A DNA stretch of 64,000 bases, from contig VSJF01000004.1 of assembly GCA_009739215.1 (NCBI GenBank), positions 1,984,001 through 2,048,000 of the forward strand, in the 5' to 3' direction. A program made the translations under genes and the position numbers. The notes under the pieces were generated by a model. It did not search any database. It saw only the letters and a program-made list of their open reading frames with translations, and had not been told where the DNA came from. This DNA comes from Floccularia luteovirens (taxonomy: Eukaryota; Basidiomycota; Agaricomycetes; Agaricales; Squamanitaceae). Position 1 is the stretch's first letter, and every line of letters starts with the position of its first letter. Shown in pieces: positions 57,532-64,000 of this stretch.

Positions 57532-58570
57532 TGACCACAGCTATTGATTATCCAATTAGAGTGGTAGTCCCTACTCTTATGATACAAGACTCCCTATACA
57601 TTCCACTTCGTTTTGAAGTAGGAAACAACTCCCTAGGAAAAGAAATAGTCATTACTAAAGCATTAGTTGACTCTGGAGCTACCAAAAGCTTCATACATTC
57701 AGACTTTGTACCGAAACTTAAAAGAAGACTAAGACCTATATTAGGAAAAAGAATAAATGTCACAAATGCAGATAGATCCCCAAATGGACAAGTCACCCAT
57801 TATATCGAAACCTCTCTTATACTTAAAGGAGAAGCAAATCATCAAGTCACCCTATATATTGCAAATATAGGATGCCAAGATATTATTTTAGGAATGGATT
57901 GGCTTAAATGCCTAAATCCCACAATCGATTGGAAAAATGGAACCCTTGATGTTCCAAACAATTCTCCACTTGTGCAAATAACCACAGAAGAAGCAATACA
58001 CTGAATCATACAGGAGAATCATAACAAAGAACCCCTTGACCCTGATGGGATCAAACACTATCTATAAGATTCTGGTTCTGAAACCGAAGAAGAATATCCA
58101 ATCCAAGTTAAAATGACTCAGGCCCAAACAATGGCAGCAAATGCCATACCAAAAGAAGTCACAACAATAGAAGGAAAACTCCCAAAAGAGTTTCATCTAT
58201 TTAAAGATGTATTTAATAAACAAAAATCTGACAGAATGCTGGCAAGATGCCTCTGGGATCACAAGATCGATCTCAAACCTGATTTTAAGAACAAAGATAG
58301 TAAAATCTATCCCCTCAACCCTATTAAAGATCAGAAGATGCAAGAATTCATCAAAGAAAACCTCACAAAAGGGTACATTTGACTCTCCAAGTCAGAAATG
58401 GCTTCTCCATTCTTCTTTGTCACAAAGAAAGATGGAAGCTTAAGACCCTGCCAAGACTATCGTTATCTTAATGAAGGAACAATTAAGAAACCATACCCTC
58501 TACCCTTAATCTCAGAACTCTTAACCAAATTAAGAGGTGGCAAGATCTTTACAAAACTCAATATCTGATG
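57531..58570 (+). pseudogene. Protease and start of reverse transcriptase, copy 1
   Basis: The pol frame overlaps the gag stop by one base and is -1 relative to it. An aspartic protease (ALVDSGATKSFIHSDFV, then IILGMDWL) lies at about 57640-57905, with D-S-G-A as the catalytic motif. The linker and RT fingers follow, with PLNPIKDQKMQEFIKENLTK, then [20 protein letters not shown] and [14 protein letters not shown]. In-frame stops occur near 58002, 58065, 58379 and 58567. The copy ends abruptly after KIFTKLNI, where the RT palm should begin. Degenerate. Confidence 0.85.
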
Positions 58571-58890
58571 GAATTCAAGAGAATAAGGATATAAGTCTTA
58601 GTTGATATTTAAACTACAGATCTATGTACATCTCTGTAGTTTAAGTACTAGTAGCAACATGTGAATATCCCCAAGGGTGGTAATGTGGAGAGGTACATTA
58701 AAGTGAATAAAGGGATGATGGAATAAGGAAAGGTGTTTGTTACAAAGGTTATGTAATATGGAGGATGTAAGTCCAAGAAATGGAGAAAAGAGGAAAAGTT
58801 AATTAAAAGAAGTCTGAGGTGGATAGAAATATATCCAAGGTAAGGTTTGGATGTCCAAGGTATCAGAGGTATTTGGATCCTGACATAGAC
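58571..58890. other. Spacer between two RT fragments
   Basis: About 320 bp without coding signal. A short hairpin with 10-bp arms (AAACTACAGA...TCTGTAGTTT) lies at 58611-58642, followed by purine-rich sequence. This may be a fragment of an LTR or untranslated element end. The join between two overlapping RT fragments shows it is a rearrangement point. Confidence 0.4.
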
Positions 58891-59671
58891 CTTGTGAACC
58901 AACTTTGTGGTGCACAATACTTCACTAAACTAGATATAAGATGGAGATACAATAATGTTCATATCAAAGAGGGAGATGAGTGGAAGGCTGTGTTTCACAC
59001 AAATTGTGGTCTGTTTGAACCCCTTATCATGTTCTTTAGCCTCACAAATAGCCCCTCAACCTTTCAGATACTCATGAATGAAGTATTCCATAACCTCATT
59101 ATGTAGGGTTCAGTATGTGTATATCTCAATGATATTCTTATCTACACCAAAACTCTGGAAGAGCATCAAATTTTGCAATCTGTCCTCAAGAAACTGTGCA
59201 AACACAAACTATACCTCAAACCTGAGAAATGTAATTTTGAACAAACACAAATCAAATACCTTGATCTCATTAACTCTAAAGGCCACATTGAGATGGATCC
59301 AGTCAAAGTAGCAGAGCCTGAGTCCTGTTGAATGAAACTACAAGATTCATAACAAGGAGATACTTGCTATTATTTGTGCACTCAAAGAATGGCAACACTT
59401 TCTCAAGAGTTTGAAACACAAGTTTGAGATCTATACAGATCATAAGAACCTAGAGTATTTCATGTTAGCTAAGAAACTAAACTGCAGACAGACTCAATGG
59501 TCTCTCTACCTGGCTTGGTTCAACTTTACAATGCACCATTATCCAGGTCAAACCATGAGTAAATCTGATGCATTGTCTTGCAGGGCAGATCATGATACTG
59601 GCAATGGAGATAATTTGAACCTAATCTTCCTACATCCATCAGTAAACTCTGTTTTGGTCCAACAAAATCCA
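58891..59671 (+). pseudogene. Reverse transcriptase palm and RNase H fragments
   Basis: RT begins with DLVNQLCGAQYFTKLDIRW and continues YNNVHIKEGDEWKAVFHTNC, FFSLTNSPSTFQILMNEVFH, then VYLNDILIYTK. The catalytic YxDD motif reads YLND, so its first aspartate is replaced by asparagine. A TAG lies at 59104-59106. After a deletion near 59330 an RNase H segment follows (YKIHNKEILAIICALKEWQH, FEIYTDHKNLEYFMLAKKL, WSLYLAWFNFTMHHYPGQTM). This overlaps the RT region of copy 1 in content, so it derives from another copy. Confidence 0.85.
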
Positions 59672-60440
59672 TAGCAAGCCATAGCACTATAGCAACATAT
59701 AGTAGTTTATAGTAATCTATAATAATCTATAGATATCAGCCATTTTCTATAGTGACCCATAGTGATCTGTAGTGACCTGTAGCATTTGGCCCTTTTTTAT
59801 AGTTGACTATAGCAGTTTGTAGTAACCCATAGATGTCAGGCTAATTTCCATAGCAGCTCATAGTGACCTGTAGTAACTCATAGATTTTTGGATTTTCTGT
59901 AGTGGCCATAGCAGTCTATAGTATTCCATAGATATTAGGCTGTTTGAGTAAAAACGGTGTGTATTTGGTTAGAGAGAAAAGTAGACAAAAGTGCCTCCTT
60001 ATATATGTTTGGAGAGTATACACAGACCACCTAGTAGTTTGGCCTTGTTTGTATACCAGGTATCCCTGGTATAATATATAAGGCCACTAGTCTAATACCA
60101 CTCCCCATTTTTCCTTTCCCCCACTTCACTACTATAACTTCTACTCTACTTATTATATCTTTATGTATTATCTATGTAGTATTGTTTGAGTGTGTAGGAC
60201 TAGAGTATTATAACATAGGCTAATTTCCATAGTAGTCTATAGTAGCTTGTAGTAACTCATAGATTTTAACATATTCTATAGTTGGCCATAGCAACTATAG
60301 TATTCCATAGATGTCAGGCTAATTTGCATAGTAGTCTGTAGTGGCCTGTAGTGCCTCATAGATTGTTGGATTTTCTATAGTTCATTGTAGTATGCCATAG
60401 ATATCAGGCTAATTTGCATAGCAGTCTATAGCATGTAGTG
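59672..60440. repeat. Minisatellite with about 99-bp period inside pol
   Basis: The phrase CATAGAT(G/A)T(C/T)AGGC starts units at 59828, 59927, 60306 and 60396. Removing the inserted solo LTR and one target duplication (280 bp) gives spacings of 99, 99 and 90. Units share a TAATTT(C/G)CATAG...CTGTAGTAACTCATAG plan built from smaller CATAG/CTATAG words. The array separates RNase H from integrase. Confidence 0.85.
59941..60215 (+). mobile_element. Second solo LTR, TAGGC target duplication
   Basis: 275 bp from TGTTTGAGTA to ATTATAACA, flanked by TAGGC at 59936-59940 and 60216-60220. Excision restores a minisatellite unit (ATATTAGGCTAATTTCC). Internal phrases (GCCTCCTTATATAT, CTGGTATAATATATAAGGCCACT, CATTTTTCCTTTCC) resemble the LTR at 61999-62343, so the two are related subfamilies. 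Confidence 0.9.
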
Positions 60441-60450
60441 TGATGAGTTT

Positions 60451-60776
60451 TTGATTAACTTGTAAACATTGTGGAATAGCAGGAGATTTTGCAGAATAAA
60501 GATATATAAAATTATAGACATAAAAAGATGTGCTTATTCGCTTTCAAACACGTTGAAGAACAGCAAAAACAGTCCAGATTTGAGTGAGATATCATGAAAA
60601 CATCATAAGAAAACATACCTATAATGTTTTCATTATATCTCACTGAATTCTAGACCATTTTGGCTACTCTTTGACGTGTATGAAAGCGAATAAGCACATC
60701 TTTTTATGTCTATAATTTTATATAGTCTTTATTCTGCAAAATCTCTGTGCTATTCTACAAAGTTTACAGTGATCAA
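60451..60776. mobile_element. Foldback (near-perfect inverted repeat) element
   Basis: Arms of roughly 150 bp pair across a short loop near 60610-60625. The left arm reads GTGGAATAGCAGGAGATTTT and ATAAAATTATAGACATAAAA; the right arm is the reverse complement with few mismatches (AGATGTGCTTATTCGCTTTC is shared exactly). No coding potential. It looks like a MITE or foldback element, or a palindrome made by inverted duplication. Target duplications were not recognised. Confidence 0.85.
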
Positions 60777-61644
60777 TTACTAATTCTATGTTATTCTGCT
60801 TTCTGGATTACATAAGCAAAATGTCGGACTTGCATTGAACTTAAAAAAAAAGTATGAGTCTAATCTTTGTCAACAGCAGAGTCATATGACAATGGGAAAA
60901 TTACCCTGGATACTTCGAACTTAAATTTTCTTTTTGCTTCTCTTCCATCTTCTTCTTCAACCACCATCTTCTCTCATTTTCATAGTTGTCAGAGTCTAGT
61001 AGTGATAGAAGAGATTGTACAGATACTGGTATGTTCTTTCTTTTCTTTTCTGTTATGTGTCCTAAGTTTTTCTCTTTCCTATGTTTTTTTTATGTTTTCT
61101 TATATTTTCTTATAGTTTTTCTTATTTTCCTATTTTTTTTTTCGATGTTTTTCTATGTTTTTTTTAAATGTTTTTTCTATGTTTTTATATGTTTTTTGTC
61201 ATGTTTTTTTTATGTTTTTGTATATGTTTTTATTATGTTTTTATATATTTTTTATATGTTTTTTATATTTTTTTAAATCTTTGTATAGTGATATATAGTG
61301 TTATATTAATGTAATTAATATAATTATAAATATATATAAATATGAATAAATAAACAAAATAAATAAATACAAATACAAATAAAAATATTATCTATGGCTT
61401 GCTATGAAGCACTATGGAGTGCTCCAAGTATTGCATAGTATATATCAATCATAGATTGCTTATATAATCTATCTATGAAGTGCTACAACACTGCTACAGC
61501 ATACTACAGCCTATCTATGAAGTGCTACAGCACTGCTACAGCCTATCTATGGGGTGCTATAGAGTGCTCTGTAGTTTATAACTCTATGCTATAGTTGCTA
61601 AAGTTGCTATAGTGCTATGGAGTACTCCATAGCAAGCCATAGCA
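60777..61644. repeat. T-rich microsatellite and CTATGAAGTGCTACAG-type repeats
   Basis: From about 61020 to 61280 the plus strand is a run of variants of TATGTTTTTT. From about 61390 to 61644 another array uses words such as CTATGAAGTGCTACAGCACTGCTACAGC and CTATGGAGTGCT. The same 18 bp (CCATAGCAAGCCATAGCA) occurs at 59669-59686 and 61627-61644, the two ends of the whole insertion in pol. Confidence 0.8.
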
Positions 61645-61998
61645 GACCCAGGATTTGCTGATATGAAGCCTAAGTTCTTTGCAGTATAAGTGCTTTCAGG
61701 TCTTAAACTCACCAAAGCTAAGTGTGATACACTGCAAGACATTCAAAATGCCTTTCATGATGGCAATCAAGAGGATTTGGTGGCCCAGGCTACTCAGTAC
61801 TTGAAAAGTCAGAAAGATCGTTTATGCACTCTATAGAATGGTCTAAATCTAATAGCCTGCTCCACTTTTGAGGCAAGATCTATGTGCCTCAAGACCCCAA
61901 ACTTCAATGCCACATTATTGAATAATATTATGATACATATATCACAGGCCATTCTGGCCACTGGAAAACTCTCAAACTAGTGTCTTGCAATTATTAGT
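61645..61998 (+). pseudogene. Pol fragment: integrase H2C2 zinc-binding start
   Basis: Resumes pol coding: LSGLKLTKAKCDTLQDIQNA, EDLVAQATQYLKSQKDRLCT, then after frame breaks KIYVPQDPKLQCHIIE and YDTYITGHSGHWKTLKLVSC, the N-terminal zinc-finger region of Ty3/gypsy integrase. The frame stops where the LTR at 61999 begins, so the integrase was interrupted by the next element. Its core catalytic domain is not in the window. Confidence 0.8.
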
Positions 61999-62343
61999 TG
62001 TTAGAATGTAAATAGAGTATATTCACTTGGGGGAAAAGTATGCTATAGAGGCCTCCTTATATATAATTTAGGAAGGCCTAGACTACTATTCTAGACTACT
62101 CAGGGTAGTGCTTCTAGCTTACCCTGACAGCTTCTAGTCTACTTCTGTTGCTATGATACCAGTGCTTCTAGACTACCCTGAGTGCTTCTAGTCTACCCTG
62201 AGTGCTTCTAGGCAACCCTGATAGAAGCACCTCTGGTATCTATATAAGACCACTGATTTTCAACCAGAACCCATTCTTCCTTTCTCTTCTATTCTACTAC
62301 TATCTTATACTGTCTGTATATATAGCAGTAGACTATTGTAACA
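61999..62343 (+). mobile_element. LTR of the second gag-bearing copy
   Basis: 345 bp from TGTTAGAATG to CTATTGTAACA with the usual TG...CA ends. A TATA-like TATCTATATAAGACC lies near 62240. The gag ATG follows after only two bases (62346), leaving no room for a normal primer-binding site. The element begins in the integrase fragment of an older copy; the expected left target sequence is TTAGT (61994-61998). Confidence 0.88.
62161..62220. repeat. Three tandem 20-bp units in the LTR
   Basis: Three consecutive 20-bp units of the form AGTGCTTCTAGxCxACCCTG fill 62161-62220 exactly, with related single units upstream. The inverted LTR carries the corresponding repeats at about 63813-63872. In LTRs such U3 repeats often serve as enhancer elements. 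Confidence 0.85.
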
Positions 62344-62345
62344 AA

Positions 62346-63656
62346 ATGTCTAACAACCCTAAAGAAATCAACATTAACAGACTCACACCATTCAATGGAA
62401 AGAAAGAATATACACAACTGTTCCTACAAGATGTCCAGATTTATCTAGACATAAATGAAGAAATTTATAATGACAACAGAAAAAAGATATTATTTACACT
62501 TTCATTTATGAAAGAAGGAACCACTGCCATCTATTGTGCAAACATAATTGAAACTGCCAATGGAAAATATGGTTCATGGTCTCAATTTAAGAAAGTATTC
62601 TTGGAAGCATTCTAAGCATAGAATGTAGCTATGCAAGCAAGAACTAATCTTGCAAACTTGCAGATGACTAGCAATAACATCACCAAGTATATTTCAGAAT
62701 TTAAAATATAATCCTCACAAGCAGGAATATATGAAGACATATTCCTCATAGATATATTCATGAGAGAACTAACTGATGAAATAGTTGAACAATTCTACAA
62801 ATTAGACAACTTTTTGATCACTATAGAGCAAGTATACTGATACACATTTCAATTTGCAGATAGAATGCAATGCATGAAAGACTTCCTACAGTCCAGAAAG
62901 AAACCATTCACAAGATCCAGTTTATTCTCAACAAGGATGAATACAAGAGATCTCAATGCAATGGAAATTGACTGTCTCAACACCAAAGATCTCCCATTAG
63001 ATATGGAAGAACTTGAAGAAATCAACTGAATGTCATTTGAAGAATGAAATAAGCATTTCCTATATGGGCTATACTTCATATACCATCAAAAAGGACATCA
63101 ATCTAAAGATTGCCCCAAAAGAAAAACTCTAAGAAGAAAAAGTACCTAATAATTGAAATTCCAAAAACCTAAAATGATTAAAGAATTCTCAGCCACAGTA
63201 AGAACCATGCTAGCAGAATTAGGAGATGAAGAACAACAAGAATTCTTTGAAGAATTTAAAAACAAGAATTTTTCCTTCAATCAATAGTAGCCATGACTAT
63301 TGATTATCCAATCAAAGTGGTTGTCCCTGCACTCATAACCCAAGACTTTCTATATGTCCCCTTATGCTTTGAAGTAGGAAATGATTCCATTAGAAAAGAA
63401 ATAGTCATGACTAAAGCATTAGTTAACTCCAGAGCTACAAAAAGCTTCATATATTCAGACTTCTTATCAAGACTATGCAGAAAACCTAAACCCATACTTG
63501 TGAAAAGAATGACTATAACAAATGCAGATGAATCTCAAAATAGACAAGTTACTTATTATATCCAAACTCCTCTCATGCTTAGAGGAGAAGCAAACCATCA
63601 AGTTACCCTATATATTGCAAATATAGAATACCAAGATATTATCTTAGGAATGAATT
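62346..63656 (+). pseudogene. gag-protease, copy 2, degenerate
   Basis: Closely similar to copy 1 from its internal methionine (here MSNNPKEININRLTPFNGKK), with ITKYISEFKI and a zinc-knuckle region in which two cysteine codons became tyrosine (YFIYHQKGHQSKDC). Stops lie at 62613 (TAA), 62619 (TAG) and several later sites. The protease shows ALVNSRATKSFIYSDF in place of ALVDSGATK, so the catalytic aspartate is lost. The copy is cut at IILGMN where the inverted LTR starts. Non-functional. Confidence 0.85.
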
Positions 63657-64000
63657 TGTTACAATAGTCTACTCCTACATGTACAGACATACTAGGATAG
63701 AGGATAGTAAGAGGATAGAATAGTATAGTATATAATAATAGACAGGAGGGGAAAGGAAGAATGGGTTCTGGTAGGAAACCAGTGGTCTTATATAGATACC
63801 AGAGGTGCTTCTATCAGGGTAGCCTAGAAGCACTCAGGGTAGACTAGAAGCACTCAGGGTAGACTAGAAGCACTGGTATTATAGCAACAGAAGTAGACTA
63901 GAAGCTGTCAGGGTAAGCTAGAAGCACTACCCTGAGCAGTCTAGAACAGTAGTCTAGGCCTTCCTGTATTATATATAAGGAGGCCTCTGTAGCATACTTT
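63657..64000 (-). mobile_element. LTR in inverted orientation, running off the window
   Basis: Starts TGTTACAATAGTC, the reverse complement of the 3' end of the LTR at 61999-62343, and stays similar to its reverse complement to the window edge. An extra segment of about 40 bp with CTATCCTC-type repeats is present. About 38 bp of the LTR should remain beyond position 64000. GAATT (63652-63656) precedes it. Confidence 0.88.

Noticed and set aside
59672..60440. CRISPR-like regular repeats
   Set aside because: The 99-bp units diverge along their whole length with no unique spacers, and the DNA is eukaryotic; this is a minisatellite.
61020..61280. Phenylalanine-rich hydrophobic frame
   Set aside because: It is a translation of the TATGTTTTTT microsatellite, not a gene.
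1..64000. tRNA or rRNA genes
   Set aside because: I looked for T-loop and B-box-like words and saw no convincing cloverleaf; a covariance-model search would be needed to be sure.

Overview
The window is nuclear DNA of a filamentous basidiomycete, most likely an Agaricomycete. Genes are close together on both strands and most are cut by GT-AG introns of about 45-65 bp. The protein set is fungal: Zn2Cys6 regulator, MDM10 of the ERMES complex, ERB1, MAK32-like kinase, and a basidiomycete-type membrane protein. I could run no database search, so identifications rest on motifs and family knowledge.

Layout. From 1.2 to 54.7 kb there are about 26 housekeeping or hypothetical genes. In order: class III sirtuin; small putative mitochondrial protein; acyl-CoA dehydrogenase; Zn2Cys6 factor; PAB2-type RRM protein; mitochondrial bL19; I-BAR/IVY1-like protein; mitochondrial aspartyl-tRNA synthetase; F-box protein; a gene-poor 4-kb stretch; RNA polymerase III subunit RPC34; Sfp-type phosphopantetheinyl transferase; an unknown TATA-driven gene; PfkB/MAK32 kinase; NC2-beta; SmF; DUF2423 nucleolar protein; 7TM-like protein; ERB1/BOP1; ARP4; Q/H-rich protein; TRS20/sedlin; mitochondrial rhomboid; MDM10; RGG-containing disordered protein; SmG; PPR-like protein; PCH2/TRIP13 AAA+ ATPase.

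Several pairs are divergent and share very short promoters: NC2-beta/SmF, TRS20/rhomboid, AspRS/F-box and ERB1/ARP4. Mitochondrial functions (bL19, AspRS, rhomboid, MDM10, PPR) and core RNA functions (SmF, SmG, PAB2, RPC34, NC2-beta, ERB1, DUF2423) are frequent.

From about 55 kb to the end lies a nested, decayed nest of Ty3/gypsy-type retrotransposons. It holds a gag-PR-RT copy broken by a solo LTR with a perfect 5-bp target duplication. Next come RT/RNase H and integrase fragments, split by about 2 kb of minisatellite DNA. That DNA holds a second solo LTR with its own target duplication and a 326-bp near-perfect foldback element. Last is another LTR-gag-PR copy ended by an LTR in inverted orientation. 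Internal stops and lost zinc-knuckle cysteines fit CpA-to-TpA decay.

The most unusual signals are: a candidate AT-AC intron in the SmF gene; the nested LTR archaeology and inverted LTR pair; unusually long introns in the AspRS gene; an apparent frame break between the presequence and body of bL19; and a short L-x-x-S-I/M-H-A motif repeated in two unrelated disordered proteins.
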